Shown here: piece by piece, positions 1-11,389 of the stretch
Layout of the letters: each line of letters opens with the position of its first letter
Position numbering within the stretch: position 1 is the stretch's first letter
DNA from: Antennarius striatus
Taxonomy: Eukaryota > Chordata > Actinopteri > Lophiiformes > Antennariidae
Reading direction: 5' to 3'
Length of the DNA: 64,000 nt
Assembly (NCBI RefSeq): GCF_040054535.1
Contig: NC_090798.1
Span: 1,678,501-1,742,500 of the forward strand
Notes under the pieces: generated by a model
What the model was told of the DNA's origin: nothing
The model's input: the letters and a program-made list of their open reading frames with translations, nothing else
Databases searched by the model: none
Position numbers and translations under genes: made by a program

Positions 1-604
1 CGGTTCTTTCCGTGCAGGATGTTGGAAGATCTTTATCCCTTTGGATTTATGATAACAAGGCTTCTGCTCCTCGGGGTGATCGTTGTCATGGTACATCCAA
101 AAATTGGAAAGACAGCAGGAAATCAAGGAGTCCAAGGCTGACCGTCTTGTTAGGCGAGAAGGGCTGGGTAGTGGGTACACAACGTGGCGAAGTGGGAGAG
201 TGGGTTGGACTATAGAGCGGACTGAATTGGCTATGTCCCTACTAACAAACACCATCTCCCCCCTATTCTGGCACCCCCTTGTGGTCAGTTGGAAGCTGAT
301 AACAAGAAATTCCCTTCCCTGGACAACTGTTGGCGACTCTTTGGTAGTGCCATCTTGACCAAAGACGTCCAGTGGAAGACACAAAAACAAACATTGGACT
401 TGAGACATACCTTGACACACATCTACTCTCTGCTCTTACCCGTCATGTGATTGGTGTTATACTTATCCTAATATTCGTTGCAAATAAGGAGTTTTTTTTG
501 CCAGTCCTCATTATGCATCCTGTAGGAAGCCCCCTTTCTCCCCCACTAACCTGTTCACCTTTCCCACTGCCAAAAACCTGTAATTTAGGTGAATTGATCA
601 CTCG
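1..604. other. Unrecognised intergenic sequence
   Basis: I see no gene, splice-bounded exon or recognised repeat in this stretch. The short open frames have no recognisable protein features. It lies outside the left edge of the small-gene array. Confidence 0.5.
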
Positions 605-740
605 AAATTGTCCAGAGGTGTGACTGAGTGTGTGAGTGTTGTGGCCCTGCAATGTACTGGCGATGTATCCAGGATGTACTCCACCTTTCAAGCACAGCTA
701 GCTAGGATAGACTCCAGAGTAACCCTGACCTTAAATGAAG
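605..740 (+). repeat. Degenerate dispersed teleost repeat (L2/SINE-tail type)
   Basis: The stretch has the familiar order 'gtgtggccctgcaatg..ctggcgatgtatccaggatgtactcc..gatagactccag'. This resembles a very common fish interspersed repeat that advises of 'cctgtccagggtgta'. An opposite-strand relative lies near 26.23-26.52 kb. The family assignment is from memory of the consensus, not from a search. Confidence 0.5.
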
Positions 741-983
741 ACAACTCATTCGTACCTGTGTTTAAAAATTTATTTTGGGACGCTAGGGGCTGAATCTATG
801 TAATGTGTATTAATTTAATATTTGCCTGACATGGTAATAAAACTAAACACACAAGAAACAACTTTATTTCATACAGTCAAAGTTTTTAATTGAGCTAAAG
901 AAGAACAGCAGGTAAAGTGATGATTTTAACACCCATATGACAACATGATCACAGTGCTACTAGTAATTTTCTTTTCCTTTCTA

Positions 984-1638
984 CTAAGTTTTCCGTTCAT
1001 ACACAGAGCCTGGTGAGAACCATAAGTACATTGTCAAGGCGTTCTCCATTTCCTTCAGCTCCTCCACCACATCCTGTAAATCCTCAATCTTCTGCTGTAT
1101 GTTAAAAAAGGTCTCCAAATCCTTGACTTCAAGTTTAAGGTCGTCCAAATCAGATAACATATTGGAATCGTTTGCATTCACTATTTCTTTCTCCACATTG
1201 TCACAACACTCTTCATAGGCATTCATCTTTGAATATTCCATTTGGGTACGTTCAGTTTCAATTAAATGCTCTATTGCCATCCTCACATTCTGTAAAGCCT
1301 GAACCTCCAGGTCTGTGTAATGAGTTGACTCTTCTTCATGCTCCTGTGTGAAACAACGAGCCACACGGGGTACAGGTGGAGCGTCTTCCACCTTTGGATT
1401 GGGTTCTAGAAATAAAGAACATACACTTGTACATTTAAAGATTACGGATTCCACTAAAAAGCTGGAAGCACTGATGACATGGAGTAAATATTTATGGGAC
1501 CCAACTGGGATCTTTATTTTTTGAATTATGAAAACCACATGTGATATAGACTCTCATTAGCTTCTACTTACTGACTGGATTTGCCACACAGACGTGAGCC
1601 ACAAAGGCAAAGGCTAACAGCAGAATCTGGGTCCTCAT
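984..1638 (-). CDS. Array copy A: diverged secreted acidic small protein
   Basis: I do not recognise this gene by name. The CDS joins complement(1572-1638), the signal-peptide exon, to complement(984-1405), giving 162 aa. The donor CA|GTAAGT and the acceptor TTCTAG set a phase-1 intron, and the start follows the acceptor ..TTAG|AAA ATG. Residues 1 to about 20 are a signal peptide (MRTQILLLAFAF..). The mature part starts near NPVKPNPKVED and is charged and helical. Copies B-F have two cysteine positions; here the second is a CC pair. The acidic DDDLSRSPGSEHSS tail of B-E is replaced by an ending with SPGSVYERKT. The gene structure and signal peptide match copies B-F, but the mature region is much less similar, so this is the oldest or fastest-evolving member. 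A poly(A) signal ATTAAA is at complement(885-890). Its TATA box is degraded, so expression is uncertain. Confidence 0.72.
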
Positions 1639-1750
1639 TTTCTAACAGAATTGACAAAAGTTATGAAAACACAATCAAATGGTCCGTCTACATGTAGAAA
1701 ATGAAAATGAGGCTGTCAGGTGTCGTCATCTCCAGGGTTCACATACTTAC

Positions 1751-2030
1751 CTTCAGGTTGCAGCAGCTCTCAGGGACGACGGGCTTCAGCTCAAGTCAGA
1801 GTGTGCTGGATTTCTAAACGATGGAACTCACATCTACAGTGTCTTGAGTTGGAATGTTTGTGCAATGACAAACCTCCGCCAATATTTAGTTCCTGCTTTT
1901 TCCTCCCACATGTGTTTGAGAATCAGTGCTCCAAGTTATGTGATGAACAGACACACAACTGTAGAACATGTCCTGAAGTCATTCAGTCAAGGCATCAGTA
2001 CTTTCATGGTTATAATCCTGGTGTTCTTTC
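1751..2030 (-). promoter_or_regulatory. Copy A promoter module and untranslated exon 1
   Basis: The 5'UTR exon ends at 1751 with the donor AAG|GTAAGT and runs up to about 1830. Where copies B-F carry CTATAAATG, this copy has CTGTAGATG, so the TATA box is lost. The shared upstream block (bases matching ACAGTTGTGTGTCTGTTCATCA and the ATGACTTCAGGACATG block) is still present up to about 2030. Confidence 0.65.
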
Positions 2031-2575
2031 CTTTTTTAAAGGGTATTGTATTGTATTTCTGGGTTATTTTTTTCATAATTGTGTTTATTTCTATGATGAG
2101 GTTTTTTACTTACCTTCTTTTCTTGTGAATTTTTTTGTCGTACTTTTGAGTTGCTGTTTTAGCTTCCTGTGTTTCAATTTGTAGTTTGTTGTTGTTCAGT
2201 TTTCCACCTTAATTTTCCACCACAGGTTTGTGATGTTTTCACTACTTAAACCCATTTTACTTTGTCTCGTCTCCCACTGTAATTAGTTTGTGTAATTCCT
2301 GTTATTATGTCAGTTTGTTTTTTTTGACGCAAAAATGTTCATTCTGCTTTTATTTACAGTATTTGCTTGTCATGATAATTAATGATTAAAAAACCAGACC
2401 ATTAAATATTGCCAGAAAAATCTATTTTTTTTTGGAAAATAAGGTCTAATGGGACATTCTGACAAGTTTGTCGAAAATAAATTACAAAAGTTTGTATATA
2501 CGAGTTTTGGATTATACTGCATAATTACGGCTAAATCCAGAATTATTGTCAAGTGTACTATATATGCACGACATA
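2031..2575. repeat. Array flanking module, AT-rich
   Basis: Parts of this stretch match, in reverse orientation, the region about 20.98-21.33 kb upstream of copy F (the tracts around 'aattagtttgtgtaatt' and 'acccattttac'). It is therefore duplicated flank of the promoter module. No gene is seen. Confidence 0.5.
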
Positions 2576-3763
2576 CAGTGCAGATGAAATTGCAGTCCTC
2601 TCTGATCCACGGTAAACAGGCAGTTTAACAGGCAGTACAACACTGGCAGAAGAACACAGGCAGTACAACACAGACAGTACAACACAGACAGAACATCAGA
2701 CAGTACAGCACAAAGTATGAGATGAAACACAATGGATGGTAAACATCTCTATACACACTCTAATCACATAGGGGAAGTGACGTGACCGCAGTCCCTGAGT
2801 TGATGGGGGGAAAGAGAGAGAGAGGGGTAGTCAGGTGCTGGGGGGAGGGCAGGGCAGGGTGAGAGTAGAGTTCAGGGTTGTGGCAGGGGGCAGAGCAGGG
2901 AGGGAGTTGAGCCTCCTGACCGCCTGGTGAAAGAAATTGTCCTTGAACCTGTTGGTTCTGGCCCCAGACTCTGCAGTCTCCTACCTGATGGCAGCAGGCT
3001 GAAAAAGCTGTGAGAGGGGGGGGTGGGATCACCTGCAATGCCGATGGCTTGCAGGTGAGCTGCTGGATGAGCTGCTGGTGGATGATTTTATTAAATGCTG
3101 AGCTGAAGTCGATGAACAGCATTCTGGCGTACGAGTCTTTGGTGGGTAAGGGTTGAGTGTAGGCCAGTGGAGATGGCATCATCGGTCGAGCGGTTGGACC
3201 GGTAAGCAAACTGAAAAGGGTCCAGGTTTAAATGGAGGGCAGACTTGATGTGGTGCATGACTAGCCTCTACGAAGCACTTCATGAGGATGGGAGTGAGTG
3301 CAACTGGGTGGTAGTCATTGAAGCCGGATGGGGGCAACTTCTTCAGGGCTAGGATGATGGTGGTGGCTTTGAGGCAGGTGGGGACAACAGCCTGGATCAG
3401 GGAGATGTTGAACATGTCTGTGAAGACATCTATGAGCTCATCAGCAGTCTCTTAGGATACGACCAGGAATGTTGTCAGGACCTGGGGCATTCAGTGTGTT
3501 GGTCCTTCTGAGGACTTGCCTCACGCAGTCCGGAGAAAGCGTCAATGCGTGATCGCCAGGAGGGGGTGGAGTCTTCTGTGCTGGGAAGCTGTTGTTTGCC
3601 TCAAAGCGCAAAGAAGTCATTCAGCTGATTCAGCATAGTGGTGGAGCTGTCGCAGGACTGCGGAAGGGCTTGTAGTTTGTAATGGACTGAATCCCCCGCC
3701 ACAGGTTCCTGGTGTCTCTGCTGTCGCTGAAATGGGTGGGGATCCTCCTGTGGTACTGTCTCT
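2576..3763 (-). mobile_element. CR1/L2-type LINE fragment, reverse transcriptase decayed
   Basis: Read on the minus strand, the pieces resemble a CR1/L2-like reverse transcriptase. They include AVVPTCLKATTI, GFNDYHPVALTPILMKCF and, in another frame, [12 protein letters not shown]. Frames change several times and no intact ORF remains. The left part, 2615-2712, is a short irregular tandem repeat around 'cagtacaacacagacag' and may be its 3' tail. The right edge is near 3763, where sequence shared with the inverted paralogue at about 20.83 kb resumes. Exact family (Rex1, Maui or other L2) not determined. Confidence 0.75.
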
Positions 3764-4135
3764 AGGATTCATGCAATTATTATTTTTCACATCTGTAAAT
3801 GCTTGAAGAGCAACATGACAGTGTAATATTTCCCCAGAATGCTGCACATGCATTCTCATCAGAATTAAGTGCGAATAGATTTAAGGACACCAACATTTTG
3901 AGTTGTATGAAACACAGAAGTCTTGACACAACCAGATGTCTGTTATACATATTTTTTGCATTGCATACCTATTCCAATAATTAGTTTCTGTATTTTCCTC
4001 CAATATGTGTTTGAGTGTCAACGCTCTGAGGTGTGTGATGAACACACCCATATAACTGTATAATATGTCTTGAAGTCATTCAGCCAAGGCATTAGTACAT
4101 GTCATGGTTGTGATCCAGGTTCCCTTTGTATTTTA
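3764..4135 (-). repeat. Inverted duplicate of 20.44-20.83 kb with an orphan promoter module
   Basis: 3764-3985 matches the reverse complement of about 20620-20830 (shared tracts 'atgctgcacatgcattctcatcag' region and 'gttgtgtcaagacttctgtg'). 3985-4135 is a decayed minus-strand copy of the array promoter module, lacking TATA box and exon 1. There is no gene next to it. Confidence 0.7.
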
Positions 4136-4400
4136 AATAAATAATTTAACAAATAATTTAATAAATTGTTAAATAAATATTAAATAAATAGTTAAAGTTG
4201 GTAATTACAAAGAGCATTGACAATTTTGTAACATCCAGTTCAAGAGTAGCTCTACCACATATTTGTTCAGTTTGCTAATAACTTAAAATGGACTTTGTTA
4301 AAGCTAAAGAGGCAGAAGGATTGTGGTGTGATGAAGTCTCTTGTGTGTTCTGGTGTAGTTTGGATCACACACCACGAAAAGTTTTTTTATTTTGTTTTAT
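4136..4400. other. AT-rich spacer
   Basis: The spacer contains a 'taaataattaaa' simple-repeat stretch at about 4135-4195. I see no gene in it. Confidence 0.4.
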
Positions 4401-4419
4401 TAACTATCCTATTGAAAAG

Positions 4420-4697
4420 CAAAGGAAACCCAGATCACAACCATGAAAGTACTGATGCCTTGACTGAATGACTTCAGGACATGTTCTACAGTTGTGTGTC
4501 TGTTCATCACACAACTCGGAGCGTTGACACTCAAACACATAGGAGGAAAAAGCAGGAACTAAATATTGGAGGAGGTTTGTCATTGAACAAACATTCCAAC
4601 TCAAGACACTATAAATGTGAGCTCCATCGTTTAAAAATCCAGCACACTCTGATTTGAGCTGAAGCCCATTGTCTCTGAGAGCTGCTGCAACCTGAAG
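4420..4697 (+). promoter_or_regulatory. Copy B promoter module, TATA box and untranslated exon 1
   Basis: The conserved upstream block (ACTTCAGGACATGTTCTACA, then TCTGTTCATCACA) leads to TATAAA at 4610-4615. Exon 1 therefore starts around 4640 and ends at 4697 (AAG|GTAAGC). Intron 1 is 4698-4800 and ends TTTCTTTCAG just before the coding exon. Confidence 0.75.
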
Positions 4698-4803
4698 GTA
4701 AGCCTGTGAACCCTGGAGATGACGACACCTGACAGTGTCAATTTTCTAAATGCAGACGGACCATTTGATTGGGTTTTCAAAGATTTGTCATTTCTTTCAG
4801 AAA

Positions 4804-5721
4804 ATGAGGACCCAGATTCTGCTGTTAGCCTTTGTTTTTGTGGCTCACATCTGTGTGGTAACACCAGTCAGTAAGTAGAAGATAATGAGAATCTATATAT
4901 CACACGTGGTTTTCGTTATAAGAGAAGTAAAGGGTGAAAGACCCCAGTTACATTTATTGATGCTATGTCATGAACATTTTGGGGTGGCAGTGGTTCAGCG
5001 GTAGAGCAGGCGATAAAGCAGGTCGTCCAATGTTTTAAGATTGGCGGTTTGATTCCCGCTCCCGCCCAATCACTTCGGAGTGATGCATGCCTACAGCCAC
5101 GTGTGTGTTGCAGGCCTGTACAAACTATATACACATTAACATACTAACTTGTGTGTGGAGTGGATTCTTAATTTCCCTTCGGGGATTAAAAGTTAATAAA
5201 ATTGAAATTAAATAAAAAATGTCAGTACCTCACCCTTTTTAGTGGAATCACAAAACTACGTGTTCTTGTCTAAATGAACAATTGTGTGTCCTTCATTTCT
5301 AGAACCCAATCCAAAGGTGGAAAATGCTGCTGCAACTGAGAACCGTGCGGCTTCCTGCGTTGAAGGGGGAGATATAGAGGAAGTAGTTCACGCCGCAGAT
5401 GAGGAAGACGACGATTTGGGAAATACCGTAAATGATATAAATGCTTTAATTGCTGATGAGGAGAGTCTGGAGGGTTTACTGAAGAAGGACTCATTTGATG
5501 AGTGTTTTGAAAATGTTGAGGGGGAAATCGCAGATTCTGATGATTCAGATAAGGATGCTGAGCTGAAGGATCTTGCAGTGTATCAGACGTATATGGAAAA
5601 CGTTGACGACATTGAGGATGAAATTGAAGGGTTAAAGAGTACAGAACAGGAATTGGTGGAAGAGGAGGCTGATTTGGATGACGATTTGTCGAGGTCCCCA
5701 GGATCTGAGCATTCATCATAA
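4804..5721 (+). CDS. Array copy B: secreted acidic small protein
   Basis: I do not recognise this gene by name. The CDS is 4804-4870 joined to 5303-5721 (161 aa, phase-1 intron, donor CA|GTAAGT, acceptor TTCTAG). The start is the only ATG in the signal-peptide exon, four bases after the acceptor. Residues 1 to about 20 form a signal peptide. The mature chain is dominated by Asp and Glu (DEEDDD, DSDDSDKD, EEEADLDDD). It has cysteines in RAASCVEGG and SFDECFEN that could form one disulphide, heptad-like helices, and a Ser-rich end (RSPGSEHSS). Acidic Ser sites such as ESLE fit secretory-pathway phosphorylation. By eye it differs from copy E in the mature exon by about nine replacement and two silent changes. 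The intron carries a SINE (4980-5219) absent from the other copies. A poly(A) signal AATAAA is near 6136. Function is unknown; an extracellular role is inferred from the signal peptide only. Confidence 0.78.
4980..5219 (+). mobile_element. tRNA-derived SINE in copy B intron
   Basis: The head reads GTGGTTCAGCGGTAGAGCAGG (A-box like) and GGTTTGATTCCCG (B-box like). It ends in 'tttcccttcggggattaa' and an A-rich tail. It interrupts the sequence ATTT..ATGTCAGTACCTC, which is continuous in the introns of copies D, E and F. It is a SINE, not a working tRNA gene. Confidence 0.8.
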
Positions 5722-6159
5722 AACTAAGTAGAAAACCAAAGATAATGACGAAGAGCAATGAGATAATGTTGTCATACGGTGTTAAAATAGCTTGTGTGAT
5801 GACATTGTCTGAAAGGCTTCCTTATTATTAGCTGATCCCTCATCGAATAGTGCCTGCATGTGATAGACTTCCCTTCTTTTTCTCATTTTCTAACAATTTG
5901 ACACCCAATGAAGCCGACATGAGCCACAATATTGGTTTGAAATGACATTTCTATGGAAACAGATGGTACAATGTGACCGTACTTCTTTTAAATGAAAATG
6001 CCATATTTGTCATATTCCATGAAACGTTGTCAAGTCATAATTGTCTGAGAGACATTTGTGTGTTCTGTGAGGTAACATTGAAGTTCATATATTGTTCCCT
6101 ATCTTTATTTGTATCTGCTCTTTTTCCGTAGCTCAAATAAAAACTTTGACAGCATGAAA

Positions 6160-7920
6160 TAAAATTGTTTCTTGTTTTTCTTGTCTCACTCCAGTGTGTG
6201 ACAAATAGGAATCAAACGGTGGGAGGACACTCAAAATGTCCCATCTTTAGCTGCTTATGTGCCTTACGGTTCACAGGACACTCTGCAGTCTGTCTTAGCC
6301 GGCTATGGTAGAAAGCTGGGGTACATTCTGGATGTGTCTAGTTTATTGCAGTGTCACACATAAACAGACACTTTCAGTCATGACTCAAGGCTCCTGATCA
6401 TAGGTGAGAGTAGAAACAAAGATTGACCGCTAAATCGAGAGCTTCGTCTTTCAAAAAAGGTCTTTCTTCACTACGAAAGGCCTATACAACAACTGCATAA
6501 CTGCAGAAGCCGCACCGATCAATCTGTCAATCTCACGTTCCATCATGCCCTTTCTCATGAGCAAGACCTCAAGATACTTGAACTCATCCATTTGGCGCAA
6601 AGACTCCCCACTGACCCAGAAAGGGCAAAGGACTTTTTTCTAGTTGAGAAACATGGCTTCGGATTTGGAGGTGCTGCTCCTCATCCCACTCATGTTGAAG
6701 TCAGCTGCAAACTACCCCAATACATGCCAAAGGTCCAGGTTTGATGAGGTCAATAGACCAGCATCATCCACAAAAACACAGATGAAATGATTTGGTCCCC
6801 AAACCTGATTTCCTCCGGCCCCTGGCCACACCTAGAACTTCTGTCCATAAAGATTAAAAACAGAACTAATAATAAAGGGTAGTCCTGCTGAAGTCCAACA
6901 TGCACGTGGAACTGGTCTGACTTTCTGCAGCCAATGCAAATCAAGCTCTGGGTTTGGTCGTACAGGGATCAGACAAGCCTTAGCAAAGCGCCCCGAACCC
7001 TATACTCCCCACAAGATAACACAAGGAATGCAGTCAAAGACCTCCAGATTCACGAAGCACATAAGGACTGGTTGGGCAAACTCCCACAAACCTTCGACCT
7101 TGATGGAGATTGCAAAGCTGGTCCAGTGTTCCATGACTGAAATGAAAACCCCATTGTTCCTCCTGAATCCAAAGTTCAACTACAGTCTGATCCTACTCTG
7201 CAGTACCCTGGAATACGAAGCTGAGGAGTGTGGTCCCCTGAATTTTGGAAATTTGAAGCACATCCTCTGGACCCATTTTCGAAAAGCGAGTACCACAACT
7301 CTAGTCTCCCAACACAGAGGTACTGTCCCCGACTGCTTTGCAATGTTACAGAGATGATTCAACCACGACAATACTTGCACAGACTTGAGGTACTCAGGGA
7401 AAATCTCTTCCCTTCCCCTGTTGCAATGTTACCGAAGTGCATGGCTATAATCTCGGTGACTGCAGCTCCGGCGATGGATGAGTTCACATCTGAGACCTCA
7501 CTGTCAGCTTCCATCAGATGATGATCAGTTGACAACTCTGCCACTTTTTTCTCCTAAGTGTCCAGACATGCGGTCAGAGGTCTAATGATACAACAACAGT
7601 CAATCATTAACCTCTGGCCTACGGTGTCCCAAGAACCAGTGTCTTTGTCCACGGATCAGGTCACTGAGCCCGACGCTGTTGACCAACCAATCCGCACTGC
7701 GCTGTTCATTGTTCATTCAGCAGACCGTGAGTCCACTGGAAGTTGGGCCCACGTTGTCCTTTCGGCCCAAGCCTTGGGCAGAGGCCCAGCCACCAGGTGC
7801 TCGCAAGCAAGCCCTAACCCCGGGCCCTGGTTGTTCAAGGCGGAGGTCAGAACCGCAAACTAACATTAATCAAGAAGGACAGAGGAAAAGATGGAACCCT
7901 CAAGACACAGCAAACTAAAA
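6160..7920 (-). mobile_element. Antisense teleost LINE fragments, paralogous to 14.37-15.96 kb
   Basis: On the minus strand the segment near 6750-6944 reads GCRKSDQFHVHVGLQQ..LFLIFMDRSSR..FGDQIISSVF, a decayed non-LTR reverse transcriptase palm region. The plus strand carries matching antisense text, for example 'aatcaagctctgg', 'aaaccccattgttcctcctga' and 'gaggtactgtccccgactg'. The frame is broken many times. The same fragment order recurs at 14.37-15.96 kb, so both copies were probably carried by segmental duplication rather than inserted twice. The family is teleost RTE/Rex-like; exact assignment not made. Confidence 0.75.
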
Positions 7921-8039
7921 AAGAGTCAGCAACTTAAGAGTTCATACAAATCACAGGAAAAGACAATAAATGTAACACAAAACGAGACAGCATGAAAATA
8001 AACTCTTACAAAAATACAAGAGGAAACACAAACACAACA

Positions 8040-8360
8040 CCATCACAATGACCCTCTAAAAAACAAAGGAAACCTGGATCACAACCATGAAAGTACTGAT
8101 GCCTTGACAGAGTGACTTCAGGACATGTACAATTGTGTGTCTGTTCATCACATAATTCGGAGCGTTGACACTCAAACACATACAAAAACATCATGGAAGT
8201 TGTCTTTTTAAACAACCATCTTCAGTGATGTAAAGTTTGACTCGCTGGACATTGAGCTGTGTTTTCTTCTGCTGGATTCACATGAATTTGCAGCTCTCCC
8301 TCGATGTGAGCATTGTGGGAAACATTTGGGAAGTTACCAGCACAAGAATTCTGTTAGTTA
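8040..8360 (+). repeat. Orphan promoter module plus flank module Q
   Basis: 8060-8185 matches the promoter upstream block of the gene copies (ATGAAAGTACTGATGCCTTG, then TCTGTTCATCACATAA) but stops before the TATA box. It runs directly into module Q (GATGTAAAGTTTGACTCGCTG) and no coding exon follows. Its closest match is the block at 16.10-16.35 kb. Confidence 0.75.
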
Positions 8361-9160
8361 TGTGTGTTTGATTTTTGTAAATCCAAATGCAGAATGAACC
8401 AAGAGATAAAGGAGAGGACAAAAGACAGGAAAAAAGTGAGATAGTCTACACTCACGCATATATTTTAGTGCTCATGTATCTTTATTTATTATTTTTGTCA
8501 TGATGCTAAGACAAGTTAATGAAAGCCAAAATGAATATGAGATGATCCTATTAATAGAAATATGTATACATGGAACTATAAAATATTAATTGAGTCCTAC
8601 TGATATGTATGTCACCAATTTTGTCTGAATAAAATAATCAAATATGGGTGCAATTTTGCTTTTCGGTACGACAAAGGAGAAAGTGAGGTTGAGAGGGAAA
8701 GGGCAGATAGATTCTTTGACAAAATAAGGCTCCGACAAAAAATGGTTGAGGAAATGTTGTGAAGATGTGTGTCTGTCTATCATATTTATTGGAACATTAT
8801 TAGACAAGCACATATGGAAGGAAAATACAGAAACATAATATTGGATGAGCTTTATCATAGTTGGAATACACCCGATAGTCCCCCTTATTTGAAAAGAGGG
8901 ACCACCCCTTGTTTCTCAATCCAGAGGTACTTTTACCAGACCGCATTGCGATGTTACAAAGATGTGTCAATCAAGACAATCCCTGCACATCCAGAGACTT
9001 GAGGCACTCAGGGCAAATCACTTCCAACCCTGTGCCCTGCCACCGTGGAGCGTTTATTGTCGCTGACTCTTTTTTAATTTGCTGTGTCTACAGGGTTCCA
9101 TCTTTCAATCTGTCTTCCTTGACTAATGTTAGTTTGCAGTGCTGACCGCCCCTTCAACTG
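8361..9160. repeat. Flank module R and a LINE fragment
   Basis: 8361-8850 is AT-rich and matches 16.35-16.47 plus 17.55-17.93 kb. It contains the uninterrupted sequence that the RTE-like insert splits in the other copy. 8850-9060 is antisense LINE text ('ttggaatacacccg..agtcccccttatttgaaaagaggg'). Confidence 0.65.
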
Positions 9161-9164
9161 TCAC

Positions 9165-9620
9165 CTTATTGTGGTGGGGGAGTTATGTACCTGAACGATC
9201 CTGGGAGTTATGTTGTCAGAGTCTTTATGCTCCGATGGCAAACAGGTCTTCTTGACAAGCCAGACAGAGAGCAGTTCAAAACCGCCCCAATGAATAAATA
9301 CAATCGAGTAACGTGATGTTGCCCAGTATGGCACAACCAGGGCCCGGGGTTGGGGCTTGTTGGCGAGCGCCCAGTGGAGCTTGTGAGGGAAGTTGCGTGA
9401 TACGGTCTGATATATTCAGACCCGTCTCCACCCACAGACAGAATTCTTAAGCTGGGTAATTATCCTAAATGTTTCCCACATTGCTCAAATTGAGGGAGAG
9501 CTACAAATTCATGTGAATCCAGCAGAAGTAAATAAAAGTAAATGTCCAGCGAGTCAAACTTTACATCACTGATGATGGTTGTTTAAAAAGACAACTTCCA
9601 TCATCCATTTGTATGTGTAA
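9165..9620 (-). repeat. Inverted LINE tail and flank module Q
   Basis: 9165-9420 is the reverse complement of LINE-tail text seen at 20.02-20.25 kb ('gggcccggggttggggcttg'). 9430-9615 is module Q in minus orientation. Together they are the downstream flank of copy C, mirrored relative to copies D and E. Confidence 0.65.
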
Positions 9621-10177
9621 TTATTAATTAAACATTTGTTTAGGGCCCCAAGGGCCCCAAGAGACTTAAAGTATAAACTGTGTTTGATTCCAATTTGTCA
9701 CAGGTTAAAGTGAGACAATAAACACAAGTAACAATTTCATTTCATGCTGTCAAAGTGTTTATTTGAGCTAAAGAAGAAGAGCAGGTACAGATAAAGATAG
9801 GGAACAATGTATGAACTTCAATGTTACCTCACAGAACACACAAGTGTCTCTCAGACAATTATGACTTGACAACATTTCATGGAATATGACAAATATGGCA
9901 TTTTCATTTAAAAGAAGTACGGTCACATTGTACCATCTGTTTCCATAGAAATGTCATTTCAAACCAATACTGTGGCTCATGTCGGCTTCATTGGGTGTCA
10001 AATTGTTAGAAAATGAGAAAAAGAAGGGAAGTCTATCACATGCAGGCACTATTCGATGAGGGATCAGCTAATGATAAGGAAGCCTTTCAGACAATGTCAT
10101 CACACAAGCTATTTTAACAAGGTATGACAACATTATCTCATTGCTCTTCGTCATTATCTTTGGTTTTCTACTTAGTT

Positions 10178-10865
10178 TTATGATGAATGCTCAGATCCTG
10201 GGGACCTCGACAAATCGTCATCCAAATCAGCCTCCTCTTCCGCCAACTCCTGTTCTGTACCCTTTAACCCTTCAATTGTGTCCTCAATGTCGTCAACGTT
10301 TTCCATATACTTCTGATACACTGCAAGATCCTTCAGCTCAGCATCCTTATCTGAATCATCAGAATCTGCGATTTCCCCCTCAACATTTTCAAAACACTCA
10401 TCAAATGAGTCCTTCTTCACTAAACCCTCCAGACTCTCCTCAGCAGCAATTAAAGCATTTATATCATTTACGGTTTTTCCCAAATCGTCGTCTTCCTCAT
10501 CTGCGGCGTGAACTACTTCCTCTATATCTCCCCCTTCAACGCAGGAAGCCGCACGGTTCTCAGTTGCAGCAGCATTTTCCACCTTTGGATTGGGTCCTAG
10601 AAATGAAGGACACACAATTGTTCATTTAAAGGGGGGCCACACAGTTTTGTGACTCCACTAAAAACCATGAAGTACTGACATAATGTAAATATTCATGACA
10701 TGACATCAAGAAATTGTAACCATTTGTGGTTTTTATTACTTTACTTCTATAATTATGGAAACCACTTGTGATATAGAATGTGATTATCTTCTACTTACTG
10801 ACTGGTGTTACCACACAGACGTGAGCCACAAAGACAAAGGCTAACAGCAGAATCTGGGTCCTCAT
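10178..10865 (-). CDS. Array copy C: secreted acidic small protein
   Basis: I do not recognise this gene by name. The CDS is complement(10799-10865) joined to complement(10178-10596), 161 aa, with the same phase-1 intron and splice sites as copy B. The signal peptide reads MRTQILLLAFVFVAHVCVV. The mature chain begins TPVRPNPKVEN and ends RSPGSEHSS. Two cysteines sit in the same places as in B, D and E. Compared with copy E I count two replacements (Leu to Val in EGLVKK, Gly to Ala in DAELKD) and two silent changes. The poly(A) signal is AATAAA at complement(9758-9763). The gene is inverted relative to D and shares a 3'UTR variant with it ('ataccttgtt', where B and E have 'atacggtgtt'). Function unknown; secretion inferred. 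Confidence 0.78.
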
Positions 10866-10973
10866 TTTCTGACAGAAATGACAAAAGTCTTTGAAAACAC
10901 AATCAAATGGTCCGTCTGCATTTAGAAAATTGACACTGTCAGGTGTCGTCATCTCCAGGGTTCACATGCTTAC

Positions 10974-11260
10974 CTTCAGGTTGCAGCAGCTCTCAGAGAC
11001 AACGGGCTTCAGCTCAAATCAGAGTGTGCTGGATTTCTAAACGATGGAGCTCACATTTATAGTGTCTTGAGTTGGAATGTTGGTTCAATGGCAAACCTCC
11101 TCCAATATTTAGTTCCTGCATTTTCCTCCCATAAGTGTTTGAGTATCAATGCTCCAAGTTATGTGATGAACAGACACACAACTGTAGAACATGTCCTGGA
11201 GGCATTCAGTCAAGATATCACTACTTCATGGTTGTGATCTGGGTTTCCTTTGAATTTTAA
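10974..11260 (-). promoter_or_regulatory. Copy C promoter module, TATA box and untranslated exon 1
   Basis: TATAAA lies at complement(11056-11061). Exon 1 ends at 10974 (AAG|GTAAGC) and intron 1 reaches the acceptor just before the coding exon. The upstream block extends to about 11260, mirrored relative to copies B, D, E and F. Confidence 0.75.
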
Positions 11261-11389
11261 ACGGTCAATTTCATGGTACTGTGTTTCTGTTTCCTCTTGT
11301 ATTTTTGTCAGAGTTTATTTTCATGCTGTGTTGTTGTATATTGGGGTACTGAAGAGTAATCTGACTGGGGACTCTTTGGTTCCTCTTGG

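Noticed and set aside
4981-5075. tRNA gene
   Set aside because: The A and B boxes are tRNA-like, but the arms do not fold as a full tRNA and an A-rich retroposon tail follows. It is a SINE.
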